Source: Sphingomonas hankyongi (GTDB lineage: Bacteria; Pseudomonadota; Alphaproteobacteria; Sphingomonadales; Sphingomonadaceae). Taken from it: a DNA stretch of 64,000 nucleotides. The translations under genes were made by a program, and so were the position numbers. Location: assembly GCF_023516575.1 (NCBI RefSeq), contig NZ_JAMGBE010000003.1, forward strand, positions 372,001-436,000, written 5' to 3'. The notes under the pieces were generated by a model. It did not search any database. It saw only the letters and a program-made list of their open reading frames with translations, and was not told the DNA's origin. Below are positions 36,290-45,006 of this stretch, piece by piece (position 1 is the first letter of the stretch; each line of letters opens with the position of its first letter).

Positions 36290-37429
36290 CTATCGCCGAG
36301 CTATCGCGTTCGCCAGCAGCCCGATGCTCAAAGCGTAATAGTTTGAGCAATTATAATCGAGGATCGCACGATAATTGGTCGTCAGCAGGTAACCGTCCGC
36401 ATAGGCGCCGGGGGTTTCCATCAGCGACGCCATTTCCGTGTCGGGAAGGCCCCGCCCACCGGGGACGATTCCGAGCGAGCGCCATTCCCCGACCGTCAAC
36501 CAGCGGCTGTGGCGCCGATAGACAGCAGGGCATCGCGTCGGATTGAGGCGCGACTGAATGGCTGAGCGGTTCAGCGTCGACGGGATTCGGACCGGCACGC
36601 CCCAGGGCACGTTCGGCTTCCAACCCGCGTCGCGAAGGTATCTAGCGATCGATGCGAAGGCGTCATCCTCATTCCGCCAGATGTCGGCGTAGCCGTCGCC
36701 GTCGCCGTCCGCGCGCAGGCGAAGGGCCACTGACGGCATGAATTGGGGGTAACCGGTCGCTCCCGCGTAGCTGCCCTTCAACTGCCACCGCTGGACCCCC
36801 TGGTCCATCAGCTTCAACGCGGCGATGAACTCGTCCTCGAAGAAGCTGCGGCGCCGGCCTTCGTAACCAAGCGTCGCCAGGGCCTCGAGCAGGTCGAACC
36901 CGCCGGTGACGGTGCCGTAGCTGGTCTCCTTGCCATAGATCGCGATTATCACCGATGGGTCGACGCCATATTGCGACTGGATGCGAGACAGGTTCGGCCA
37001 GTGGGAGGAATAGCGTGCCTGTCCACGGTTGATCAGCGATGTCGTGATGTGCCGACTTAGATAGGGACCGTAGTTCGGCGCATAGCTACCGTACGTGTAA
37101 GTGGGCTGCTGAGCGCGATCGAGCTCCATCACCCGCTGGTTGAGGCGCAGGTTCGGTATGACCGACAGGATCGTTCCTTCGCGGACGCCTGCCGTTCGAG
37201 CCCGGCCAGTCAGATAACTCTTATATTGCTCGAAAGGGCTGGACGACTGCGCGGTGAAATACTGTGCAGCGGGGAGCACCGCGGCCGGCTGCGCTTGAGC
37301 GATTTGGACGGGGCTCGGTGCCTTTGTCTTGGGTTCCCGCCGCACCTCCGCGGACGGCGTGGCAAGCGCCATGGCTGAAACGGCAAGCAGGACAAGACCC
37401 CCGAGAATCCGCAATTCTACGCTCCTCAT
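36290..37429 (-). CDS. Lytic murein transglycosylase, MltB family
   Basis: 379 residues from the ATG at 37429 (a GTG lies one codon upstream). Signal peptide (ILGGLVLLAVSAMALATP) and an SLT-type domain: the catalytic Glu in AIYGKETSYG, then GATGYPQFMPS and GDGYADIWRNEDD, which match MltB. No lipobox is seen, so it should be a soluble periplasmic enzyme. There is no C-terminal peptidoglycan-binding repeat. It cleaves glycan strands leaving 1,6-anhydro-MurNAc ends. It precedes dacC on the same strand with a 42-base gap. Confidence 0.93.
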   Translation of the reverse strand: MRSVELRILGGLVLLAVSAMALATPSAEVRREPKTKAPSPVQIAQAQPAAVLPAAQYFTAQSSSPFEQYKSYLTGRARTAGVREGTILSVIPNLRLNQRVMELDRAQQPTYTYGSYAPNYGPYLSRHITTSLINRGQARYSSHWPNLSRIQSQYGVDPSVIIAIYGKETSYGTVTGGFDLLEALATLGYEGRRRSFFEDEFIAALKLMDQGVQRWQLKGSYAGATGYPQFMPSVALRLRADGDGDGYADIWRNEDDAFASIARYLRDAGWKPNVPWGVPVRIPSTLNRSAIQSRLNPTRCPAVYRRHSRWLTVGEWRSLGIVPGGRGLPDTEMASLMETPGAYADGYLLTTNYRAILDYNCSNYYALSIGLLANAIARR

Positions 37430-37486
37430 CACAACCGAGGCTAAGCTGGACTAACTGTTCGACGCCAGCTTGGTTCACCCCGTGCC

Positions 37487-37515
37487 TTGCACAGCTGGGC
37501 GCGGCACGCGATAGG
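37487..37515 (+). promoter_or_regulatory. Candidate promoter of tRNA-Ser
   Basis: TTGCAC (37487-37492) and GATAGG (37510-37515) are 17 bases apart, about 16 bases before the tRNA start. The -35 is of the alphaproteobacterial TTGC type; the -10 is weak. Confidence 0.4.
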
Positions 37516-37530
37516 CTTTTCACCCGATGC

Positions 37531-37620
<90 letters not shown>

Positions 37621-37637
37621 CTTCCAGGAATCTTCGA

Positions 37638-38141
37638 TCAAAGCGCTCGCTTCAGTCCGTGCAGTCCGACGACCCGCCCGTCGGACACTATGGGCACTGC
37701 AAGTATCCTGATCCAACGGCTCTCGTCGCCAGCAGGCTCCAGGGCAGGCTCAAGGGCAGCATCCAGGATGAAGCCAAATTTGCACCGCAGCGCGTAGCTG
37801 CGCACCCTTTCCAGCGCTGCTTTGGAAAGTTCGGTATACCGAGTCACCGCCCATTCCCGTTCGAGCGGCGTCCCTGGAGGCAGCTCGAATAAATCGTAGA
37901 CCTTTTTCGACCAGGTCAGCTTGTCATGATCCGCGATGTCGCACTGCCAGTATCCGGCCTCGGGATCCTCTCGCGAATGTCCGAGGTCTGGCACGGACGT
38001 GAAAACATGTCCTTCGACGAATGCCCTCGGCGGTTCGTCGTAGAATAGCTCGTAAACGAACGATCGGTTGGTCAAGCTTGCCCCCTGTCTGTCATCATCT
38101 AAAAAATCGGCGACCTTGGCAAAAGCCGTCCCGGCTTTCAT
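37638..38141 (-). CDS. PAS domain-only protein
   Basis: 167 residues. The C-terminal two thirds resemble a PAS fold of the PAS_3/PAS_4 type: YWQCDIADHDKLTWSKKVYDLFEL, then a helical middle with LSKAALERVRSYAL, and the closing strand RILAVPIVSDGRVVGLHGL. No kinase, GGDEF or DNA-binding domain follows, so it is an orphan sensor or a light/redox or ligand-binding module. The start lies only 16 bases from a BlaI-type operator pair, so it may share control with the divergent blaI-M56 genes. Function unknown. Confidence 0.75.
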   Translation of the reverse strand: MKAGTAFAKVADFLDDDRQGASLTNRSFVYELFYDEPPRAFVEGHVFTSVPDLGHSREDPEAGYWQCDIADHDKLTWSKKVYDLFELPPGTPLEREWAVTRYTELSKAALERVRSYALRCKFGFILDAALEPALEPAGDESRWIRILAVPIVSDGRVVGLHGLKRAL

Positions 38142-38156
38142 TCATCTTGCGTTCAC

Positions 38157-38188
38157 GCTACAAATGTAGCACATGCTACAAATGTAGC
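38157..38188. promoter_or_regulatory. Twin BlaI-type operators
   Basis: Two identical 14-base palindromes, GCTACAAATGTAGC, occupy 38157-38170 and 38175-38188, their centres 18 bases apart. The core CTACA-NN-TGTAG resembles the TACA/TGTA core of BlaI, MecI and CopY operators. They lie between a divergent PAS protein gene (start 38141) and the BlaI-type gene (start 38220), so a repressor here could control both directions. Confidence 0.75.
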
Positions 38189-38219
38189 GCACCGAGTCGG
38201 TACGCAGGAAAGGAATGGA

Positions 38220-38600
38220 ATGCTAAGCAAGCTGCCCCCTCGCGAACGTCAGATCGTGGACATCCTGTATGAGCGAGGTTCGCTCGCGGTGTCGGACATC
38301 TGTGAAGCGCTGCCCGACCAACTCAGTGGGTCGGCGGTGCGCGCGATGCTGAAACGGCTGGAGGACAAGGGGTTTGTCCAACGCAGCGATTCCGAACGCG
38401 GTTACCTGTACAGCCCGGTCGTGTCGGAAACCGCGGCCAAGAAATCCGCGCTCAGCGAAATCGTTCGCGTCTTCTTCAATGGATCGCCGGCAAGCGCCGC
38501 TTCGGCGCTTCTCGGCATGTCCGACAAGCTCGACACCGACGAACTGGACGAAATCGAGGCGATGATCGCCCGAGCGCGCAAGGCCAAAGGGGGCCAATGA
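38220..38600 (+). CDS. BlaI/MecI/CopY family transcriptional repressor
   Basis: 126 residues. Winged-helix N-terminus (PPRERQIVDILYERGSLAVSDICEAL, then the recognition helix SGSAVRAMLKRLEDKGFV and wing RSDSERGYLYSP), followed by a dimerisation helix region (SALSEIVRVFFNGSPASAASALL) that in BlaI is cut by the partner protease. AGGAAAGGA precedes the ATG. Its stop overlaps the M56 protease start (ATGATG), the classic repressor-sensor pair. Two matching operators lie 32 bases upstream, so it is very likely autoregulated. Confidence 0.93.
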   Translation: MLSKLPPRERQIVDILYERGSLAVSDICEALPDQLSGSAVRAMLKRLEDKGFVQRSDSERGYLYSPVVSETAAKKSALSEIVRVFFNGSPASAASALLGMSDKLDTDELDEIEAMIARARKAKGGQ

Positions 38601-40408
38601 TGCACATCCTGATCGCGATCGCGCTGAAGTCGCTGCTGGTGGCCGGAGCCACGCTCGGCCTCCTTGCATTGCTCAGGCATCGTTCGGCTTCCGAGCGTTC
38701 GTGGGTCGCTCACATCGGACTTCTCGCGCTTATCGTGATCGCTTTCGCCCCGCTCGTTCTCCCACGCTGGAATGTGGCAACCCCTGCCCTGCTCAGCGCT
38801 CCAGCCAAATCAGAGATCACAGCTCCGTCCCCGGCGCCGTCCACCATCCGCAAGAGTCCCCTTCCGGATGCGACGACGCCGGCGGCGGTCCGCCTTGAGG
38901 TCTCCACACCGGCGATCAGCCCCGCCGCTGCGGCCGCCGCGATCTATGCCGTCCCCGCCGCCATATTGTTGCTCATCACATTCCTGGCTCTCGCGCGTTT
39001 GATCGCGTTGCGGGCAAGGGCCGAAGTGCTTGTCGACAGTCGTTGGCTGAGCGCCCTGGCGATGGCGCAGCGGCGAATGGGCTTCAAGCACGGCACTGCC
39101 CTGCTGACCAGCGACGAGTTGGGTTCCCCGATCAGCTGGGGCCTGATGCGGCCCGTGATCCTTCTGAACTCGCGCGCCGTCGAGGCGGCAGGCGAAGCCG
39201 AAGCGATCATTGCGCACGAACTGGCGCACGTGGCGCGGCTCGACTGGGCCAAGCTGATGCTCGCCCGCCTTGCAACGGCGCTGTTCTGGTTCAACCCGCT
39301 TGTCTGGCTTCTTGCTCGCGAGGCCCACCAGCTGCGCGAGGAATCAGCCGATGACGCCGTACTTGGCGCCAACATCGCCGATACGGATTACGCCCAGTTG
39401 CTCGTTGGTGTCGCCCGGCATGAATGCTCGGGACTGCTTCTTGGGGCACATGGCGTTGCGCCTTCGAAGAGCTCGCTTGCCCGGCGTGTCGCCCGCGTGC
39501 TCGATAGTGCCTCGCCGCGCGGTCCTGCTGCCGGCTCGTTCGCCCTGGGTGTATTCACTGGCGCGATCCTCATCGCGGCTCCGCTCGCGGCGCTTACCCT
39601 GACGCCGGCCAACGAGAGCAAGCTGAATGCTCCGAAAGTGGCGGCCGCTGCCGATCCGGCCAAGCCTTATTACGCGGCCGAGCCGGCGCCGGCGGACCTG
39701 CCGAACATCATTGCGGACGGGGTGACCACGGCAGTCGCTGCCATCGCAGCGGACCCAGTGAAGCCAGCAGCAGATGCGAGAGAAGCTGCGCTCGACCACG
39801 CCGCCGAGGCCCGCCAGGATGCGCTGGATCAGGCGGCGGAAGCACGCGACGCAGCCATCGAGCAGGCGCTTGCGACGGCAGAGCGTGCGCGCGTCAAAGC
39901 GGTGAAGATCGCTGCCGCCCATGGCGACCATGACCTGGATGCACTTATTCAGATGCGCGCTGTCGGCATCTCACCCGAATATGTGGCCGCGATGCGAGCT
40001 GCGGTTCCAGCGCTCGCGCGCCTTGCTCCCGAGGACTTTGTCGGACTGAAGTCGGTCGGAGTGACGCCAGACTTCGCTCGCGACATCGTCGCCGCCGGCT
40101 TCCGCGGCATCGACGAAGACGGACTGACGGAAGCGCGCGCAATCGGTCTCACCGGCGGCTACATACGCGCACTCACGGCGGCCGGCGTGCGCGGCAATCT
40201 GGATGATTTCGTGCAGCTGCGGGCTGTTGGGATCAGGCCCGAGTTCGTCCAGCGTCTCCGCAGCGCGGGCTATACGACGAGTGACCCCGACAAGCTTGTC
40301 GAGCTGCAGGCGGTGGGCGGCGAGCTCCTCGGCCCTCGGCCACCGCCCAAGCCCCCGAAGCCGCCGAGGCTGCCAAATGTTAACCCGGCCGACGACCCCG
40401 GCGACTGA
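38597..40408 (+). CDS. M56 family membrane metallopeptidase (BlaR1-like) with C-terminal repeats
   Basis: 603 residues. Membrane helices at about 4-26, 36-55 and 113-135 surround a cytoplasmic loop, and the zinc motif HELAH (H207, H211) follows, as in BlaR1/MecR1. A further helix lies near 310-332. The extracytoplasmic tail has no penicillin-binding domain. Instead it has an Ala-rich helical stretch (about 385-440, with repeated HAAEARQ/QAAEARD units), then about four and a half repeats of 28-31 residues (about 445-575) with the core AVGISPEYV, and ends in a Pro-rich segment. It probably senses a ligand and cuts the BlaI-type repressor. The signal is unlikely to be a beta-lactam in this form. 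Confidence 0.9.
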   Translation: MMHILIAIALKSLLVAGATLGLLALLRHRSASERSWVAHIGLLALIVIAFAPLVLPRWNVATPALLSAPAKSEITAPSPAPSTIRKSPLPDATTPAAVRLEVSTPAISPAAAAAAIYAVPAAILLLITFLALARLIALRARAEVLVDSRWLSALAMAQRRMGFKHGTALLTSDELGSPISWGLMRPVILLNSRAVEAAGEAEAIIAHELAHVARLDWAKLMLARLATALFWFNPLVWLLAREAHQLREESADDAVLGANIADTDYAQLLVGVARHECSGLLLGAHGVAPSKSSLARRVARVLDSASPRGPAAGSFALGVFTGAILIAAPLAALTLTPANESKLNAPKVAAAADPAKPYYAAEPAPADLPNIIADGVTTAVAAIAADPVKPAADAREAALDHAAEARQDALDQAAEARDAAIEQALATAERARVKAVKIAAAHGDHDLDALIQMRAVGISPEYVAAMRAAVPALARLAPEDFVGLKSVGVTPDFARDIVAAGFRGIDEDGLTEARAIGLTGGYIRALTAAGVRGNLDDFVQLRAVGIRPEFVQRLRSAGYTTSDPDKLVELQAVGGELLGPRPPPKPPKPPRLPNVNPADDPGD

Positions 40409-40461
40409 CGACTAACCGACCAAACGACTGAGTTTCGATTTGAAGCGCCTCAACCGGCAAA

Positions 40462-40478
40462 CGGGCAAGCTTTGCCCG
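40462..40478. repeat. Stem-loop in the M56/repeat-protein gap
   Basis: CGGGCAA and TTGCCCG pair perfectly around GCT. It lies 54 bases after the M56 stop and 22 bases before the next ATG. No T tract follows, so it is more likely an mRNA processing or stability element than a full terminator, and the exported repeat protein may still be on the same transcript. Confidence 0.4.
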
Positions 40479-40500
40479 GAGAAATCAAAGGAGAGCGACT

Positions 40501-41367
40501 ATGACACGCTGTCTCGCATTCATCTTTGCATTGATGCTGGCCACGCTATCCGTTGCCTCGGCCTGCAGTGCATCCGGCCCGAACTGGGTGCGGTTCACCC
40601 TGCAGCAGGAGCGCGATAGCAATCAGATCCGTGCCTCGTTCGAGCAGGATCGCGGTCATGGGGCGGGCAACTGGTCCACAGGCTTCATGCCGCACCAGAT
40701 TACCGGCCTCGATACCGCCGGGTTTCGGGCCACTGGTACCCGCCCGCTCCGTTTCGCCGTAATCCGCGAACCGGGCCGGCTCGATTGTTCTGGCCAAGGC
40801 GGCAATTCCCAGGCGACAGGCGATTGCCGTTTCACCGCGGATAATGCCTTCGCCCAATTGCTGGACAGCCGCGGTATCGGCCAGCCGACCAACGACGAAG
40901 CCTTCAGCCTAATGGTTGTGAATGCCCGCCGCGAACTTATCGACGCAATTGCGCAGGCCAAATATCCGACACCGCGGATCGACGACCTCGTCTCCCTTGC
41001 GGCGCTCGACGTTACAGCGGACTATATCAGGGGCTTGGCGACCGCTGGCTATCGCCCCGAGAATATCGACACGCTGGTGGAGTTCAAGGCGCTCGGCATC
41101 ACTCCGGCCTACATCGCGGGCTTCACTAAGATCGGCTACCGCAACATCGATCCGGACGACCTCGTCCAGCTCAAGGCGCTCAACGTCACCCCGGAATATA
41201 TCACCGGTTTCCAGAAGCTTGGATATACGAACCTATCGGCCGACCGGCTCGTCGAACTGAAGGCTGTGGGAATCACGCCAGAGTTCGTCGCCGCCGTCCG
41301 CGAGCCCGGATCTACTCCGTCGGTTTCCGACCTCGTCGATCGCAAGTTCGGCGCCCGCCGCCGTTAG
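40501..41367 (+). CDS. Exported protein with 29-residue GVTPEY repeats
   Basis: 288 residues starting after AAAGGAGAG. A signal peptide ends near residue 21 (ATLSVASAC), with Cys 22 possibly a lipoprotein cysteine although the lipobox is not ideal. Residues 28-155 form a beta-rich domain with two cysteines (C96, C109) that could form a disulfide. Residues 160-271 contain four repeats with an exact 29-residue period (leucines at 163, 192, 221, 250), core LVELKAVGITPEFV, followed by GY. The same repeat occurs in the M56 protease tail just upstream. I know of no function; the shared repeat suggests a direct partner or a ligand-like inhibitor of the protease. Confidence 0.8.
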   Translation: MTRCLAFIFALMLATLSVASACSASGPNWVRFTLQQERDSNQIRASFEQDRGHGAGNWSTGFMPHQITGLDTAGFRATGTRPLRFAVIREPGRLDCSGQGGNSQATGDCRFTADNAFAQLLDSRGIGQPTNDEAFSLMVVNARRELIDAIAQAKYPTPRIDDLVSLAALDVTADYIRGLATAGYRPENIDTLVEFKALGITPAYIAGFTKIGYRNIDPDDLVQLKALNVTPEYITGFQKLGYTNLSADRLVELKAVGITPEFVAAVREPGSTPSVSDLVDRKFGARRR

Positions 41368-41384
41368 CCACTTCACCCATTCGT

Positions 41385-41424
41385 AGGGCCCGTCGGCCCT
41401 GCCGGTCGAACCGTCTGTCGGTTC
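41385..41424 (+). terminator. Tandem stem-loops after the repeat-protein gene
   Basis: Two short perfect hairpins follow the stop by 17 bases: AGGGCC-CGTC-GGCCCT (41385-41400) and GAACCG-TCTGT-CGGTTC (41408-41424). Neither has a clear T tract. They probably separate the repeat-protein transcript from the TonB receptor gene. Confidence 0.4.
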
Positions 41425-41489
41425 ATCGAAGCCACATCGTCGCTCGGTCGGCGAACCCATAGCCGCGTCTCAAACAGAGGGTTATTTGG

Positions 41490-43622
41490 ATGCGTACAGG
41501 CCTGTTCACTACCGTTGCGACGGCTGCTTTGATTAGCGCGTCCCCGGCGTTCGCTCAGTCGAACACCGGTGGCGACACGCCGGTGCCCGCGCAGCCGCAA
41601 AACGGGCGGACGACGTCCTATGACGCCGCTTTCTTCGCGCAATATGCACCTCGAACGGCGCTCGACATCGCGCGGCGGGTGCCCGGCTTCAACCTGGATC
41701 TTGGAAACAACGATATCCGCGGCTTCGCCGCCGCGGCCGGCAATGTCGTCATCAATGGAGCTAGGCCGAGTTCGAAGGCGGAGACGCTGGAAACAACGCT
41801 GCAGAGAATTCCGGCTCAGCGCGTCTCCCGCGTCGAGATCGGTCCGGGCGACTTGTTCGGCGCTGACTATTCGAGCCGAAGCCAAGTCCTTAATATCATC
41901 ATGTCTGCAGCGGGCGGCATTGACGGCAACATAACCGGCTCCATGCGCCGCCTGTACACGGGCAAGGTCGTCCCCGATGGCTCCGCCTCCGCTCTCATCC
42001 GGCGCGGCGCATCCACGTTCAATATTTCCGGCGGCTTCAACAACACCCTCAATCACGAAGAAGGCACCGATACCCTGGTCGACATGTCGAGCGGGGACTC
42101 GCTGGAATTCCGGCGCAAGTTCAACAGCTACCACGACTTCAACCCCTATCTGTCGGGAAGCTGGGCGCTCGAGCGCGCGAATGACGATGCGTTTCGCGCG
42201 AACGTCCGCTGGTCGCCGGGGCAGTTCGACCTTTTCCAGCGCAATCGGGTGACCCCGGCCGACGAGGCGCCGCACGACGACAACCTCATCCAGGACTATG
42301 ACAATCCGGTGTTCGAGCTTGGTGGCGACGTCACCCGCCCATTAGCCGGCGGAGCGATCAAGCTTGTCGGGCTCGCGACCCGCCGCAAGCGCGATTACCT
42401 CGACGACTATATTCAGCGCGACGGCCTGATCGAGGATGGCGCCGTCCAGAATGGCGGGTTCAAGCAGACCCAGAAAGCCCAGAGAAATGAGTCGATCGGC
42501 CGACTGAACTGGACTCGGCAGGACCTGGCCGGCTTCTCTGTCGAGGTGGGCGCTGAGACCGCGCTCAACACGCTCGACAATGATACCGAGTTCTTCACCA
42601 TCGAGCCGGATGGCAGCGAGACCAAGGAAAACCTGCCTATCGAGCATGCGAAGGTGAAGGAGACGCGTGGCGAGCTTTTCCTGAACGTGGGTAAGACGAT
42701 CAATCCGAGCCTGCGCGTTGATGCCGGCCTGCGCTACGAATTCTCCCATCTCACGGTGCGGGGCGATGCGTTTACCGACCGGCGGCTCAAATTCCTGAAG
42801 CCGAGCCTGACTGTGGACTGGAAGCCGGGATCCGACTGGCACACCCAATTCTCGGTGCGGCGCACGGTCGCTCAGCTCAACTTCTTCGATTTCGTCACTT
42901 CGGCGGAAATCTCCGCGGACCGGATCAACGCCGGCAATGAAAATCTGGAGCCGCAACGCGCATGGGAATTCCGCGCTACCGGTGACCATCCGCTCTTCGG
43001 CGAGGGCCTGGTCAAGCTCGACCTCGGTTTCGACCTGATCAGCAAGCTTCAGGACCGCATCCTGATCGAGGACCCCGAGACGCACCGCTTCTTCGATGCT
43101 CCGGGAAACATCGGGACCGGCAAGCATCTGTTCGCTCATCTCACCGTCGACGCTCCGCTTGGGCGCTTCTGGAAGGGGCTGCGCGTCAAGTTCGACGGCA
43201 CGGTGCGCAGGACGCGGGTCCAGGACCCGATCAGCGGGGAGATGCGCAACTTCAGCGATTACTATCCCGACTGGGAGTGGAGCGTGGACGTGCGGCGGGA
43301 TTCCGGCGCCTTCTCCTACGGTTTCGTGGTCAACGACCGCGACCGCTTCACGTTCTTCCGAACGGACGAGTTTGACATCAACTACAATGGCGGGCCCTAC
43401 GCCACCGCCTTTGTCGAATATCGCCCCGGCCCGCGAACCTCGATCACGTTTGACATCGACAATGCCATCGACACCCAAGCGTTCCGGCGTCGGTTACGGT
43501 TTATCCCGAACCGCGCCGAACCCGTATTCGGAATCGACGAGTTCCGCGAACGTAACCGCCACCTCAATCTCGGCCTGACGATCAAACAGACGTTTGGCGG
43601 CGGCGGGGCAGCGACGAACTAG
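41490..43622 (+). CDS. TonB-dependent outer membrane receptor
   Basis: 710 residues. Signal peptide (about 1-22, ending ASPAFA), plug domain (about 45-150, with ALDIARRVPGFNL, NVVINGARPSSKAETLE and VEIGPGDLFGADY), then a beta-barrel of about 560 residues with alternating aromatic strands. No typical TonB box is evident in the Gln/Pro-rich N-terminus, and the chain ends in an unusual Gly/Ala tail (GGGGAATN) rather than an aromatic residue. Substrate unknown. It lies downstream of the repressor-protease-repeat genes on the same strand and could be a target of that system, but a promoter of its own is likely. Confidence 0.88.
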   Translation: MRTGLFTTVATAALISASPAFAQSNTGGDTPVPAQPQNGRTTSYDAAFFAQYAPRTALDIARRVPGFNLDLGNNDIRGFAAAAGNVVINGARPSSKAETLETTLQRIPAQRVSRVEIGPGDLFGADYSSRSQVLNIIMSAAGGIDGNITGSMRRLYTGKVVPDGSASALIRRGASTFNISGGFNNTLNHEEGTDTLVDMSSGDSLEFRRKFNSYHDFNPYLSGSWALERANDDAFRANVRWSPGQFDLFQRNRVTPADEAPHDDNLIQDYDNPVFELGGDVTRPLAGGAIKLVGLATRRKRDYLDDYIQRDGLIEDGAVQNGGFKQTQKAQRNESIGRLNWTRQDLAGFSVEVGAETALNTLDNDTEFFTIEPDGSETKENLPIEHAKVKETRGELFLNVGKTINPSLRVDAGLRYEFSHLTVRGDAFTDRRLKFLKPSLTVDWKPGSDWHTQFSVRRTVAQLNFFDFVTSAEISADRINAGNENLEPQRAWEFRATGDHPLFGEGLVKLDLGFDLISKLQDRILIEDPETHRFFDAPGNIGTGKHLFAHLTVDAPLGRFWKGLRVKFDGTVRRTRVQDPISGEMRNFSDYYPDWEWSVDVRRDSGAFSYGFVVNDRDRFTFFRTDEFDINYNGGPYATAFVEYRPGPRTSITFDIDNAIDTQAFRRRLRFIPNRAEPVFGIDEFRERNRHLNLGLTIKQTFGGGGAATN

Positions 43623-43626
43623 AGCA

Positions 43627-45006
43627 TCAATGTTCGTGGAATGAGCGGCGCAGCGCTCCGGAAAGCGGCTCGAACGCATATTGCAGCGCCGTGCGCTTGC
43701 GGAGCGGGATCTGCACACTCACCGGCAAGCCGGCTCGAAGCACGTCGGCGCCGCGCACCTCCTCGACCTTCTTCAGCTCTGACAAGGGCACATCGATCTC
43801 GGCAGTGTAGTAAGAGGCGCCGGTCTTCTCATCGGTGAAGGCATCGGCGGAAACGCGCGTCACCTTGCCCTTGAGCGCCGGAAGCGAGCGCTCGTGCAGG
43901 GTCTCGAAACGAACGAAGGCCTCCTTGCCTACACGCACATCATCGCCATCCGCGACCGACAGTTTCGCTTCGATCGTCAGCGGCACCCGATCGGGAACGA
44001 TGTCCATCAACTTCTGCCCGGGCTCGATCACGCCACCCGGAGTGAAGACGCTGAGGCCGACAACCGTTCCCTCGACCGGTGCGCGGATTTCCGTGCGAGC
44101 GAGCATGTCCTGCGCCGCGTTGAGCTTGGGGAGGACGTCGCTGAGGCTCGCTTCGACCTCGCGGAGTTCGCTTGCGACCCGCTCCATGTAATTGCTCTGC
44201 GCCTCCAGAGACTGAAGCTTGCTTTCGCTCGCCTGACCGTGAGTCTGCGCAATCGTCGCCGTATATTGACCGCGCTGTCCTTCCAGGTCTGCCTTCGACC
44301 GTTCCAGCGCGCGGATTCGATTCATCGACACGAACCCTTTTGCCGCAGCCGACTGCATCCCATTCAGTTCTTCGTCGATCAGCCTCAGTTGCTCGTTGAT
44401 GGCGGCAAGCTGGCGTGTGTAGCCCTGCCCCTGGTTGCCCGCCTGGCCTACCCGTTCGCCGAGGGCGCCGCGCTGCGCGAACAGGACCGCCCTGCGCGTA
44501 CGCATCTGACCCGCCTGAATCTGCAGGGCTTCAGCGGCGGAAGCCTTGTCTTCAGGCCGAAGCTGCGCGAACTCTGGCGGGGGCGTTATGGTCGGCCTTC
44601 CGCTCTGCTCGGCATAAAGACGCGCTCGCTGGGCAAGCAGCCCTATCGCCTGCGCGGACAATGCCCGCTCCTGAGCTCGGACATCCGCCCCGGCGAGGCG
44701 GATGAGCACCTGGCCTTTCTGGACGCGACTGCCTTCCTTGATCAGGATTTCGGAAATGACGCCGCCTTCGCGGTGCTGGACGGTCTGGCGCTGGCCCGAG
44801 ACGGTCAGACGCCCCTGCGCCATCGCCGCCGCATCGAGGCGCGCAAATGCCGCCCAGCCGAGGAAGATGACGAAAAACGCAACTGCGATGATGACCCCAA
44901 TGCGGATGTCGCGCGTGGGATTGTCCGTCCCCGTCTCGTCAGCCAGCGGGGTCATGGCCGTAGTCGTCAGGTCGTAGGAGCCGGTTGTGGTGAGCGCGGT
45001 ACTCAT
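43627..45006 (-). CDS. HlyD family type I secretion periplasmic adaptor
   Basis: 459 residues. One N-terminal membrane helix (about 35-54), then a beta-barrel/lipoyl domain (GRLTVSGQRQTVQHREGGVISEI), a long coiled-coil region (about 120-290) and the returning lipoyl half (ILIKEGSRVQKGQ pairs with TEIRAPVEGTVVGLSVF). This is the membrane fusion protein of an RTX-type exporter (PrtE/AprE subfamily). It overlaps the ABC gene by four bases. No TolC-like channel gene is nearby. Confidence 0.93.
   Translation of the reverse strand: MSTALTTTGSYDLTTTAMTPLADETGTDNPTRDIRIGVIIAVAFFVIFLGWAAFARLDAAAMAQGRLTVSGQRQTVQHREGGVISEILIKEGSRVQKGQVLIRLAGADVRAQERALSAQAIGLLAQRARLYAEQSGRPTITPPPEFAQLRPEDKASAAEALQIQAGQMRTRRAVLFAQRGALGERVGQAGNQGQGYTRQLAAINEQLRLIDEELNGMQSAAAKGFVSMNRIRALERSKADLEGQRGQYTATIAQTHGQASESKLQSLEAQSNYMERVASELREVEASLSDVLPKLNAAQDMLARTEIRAPVEGTVVGLSVFTPGGVIEPGQKLMDIVPDRVPLTIEAKLSVADGDDVRVGKEAFVRFETLHERSLPALKGKVTRVSADAFTDEKTGASYYTAEIDVPLSELKKVEEVRGADVLRAGLPVSVQIPLRKRTALQYAFEPLSGALRRSFHEH

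Noticed and set aside
42342-43478. 378-codon minus-strand frame inside the TonB receptor gene
   Set aside because: Antisense shadow; the plus-strand product has signal peptide, plug and barrel.
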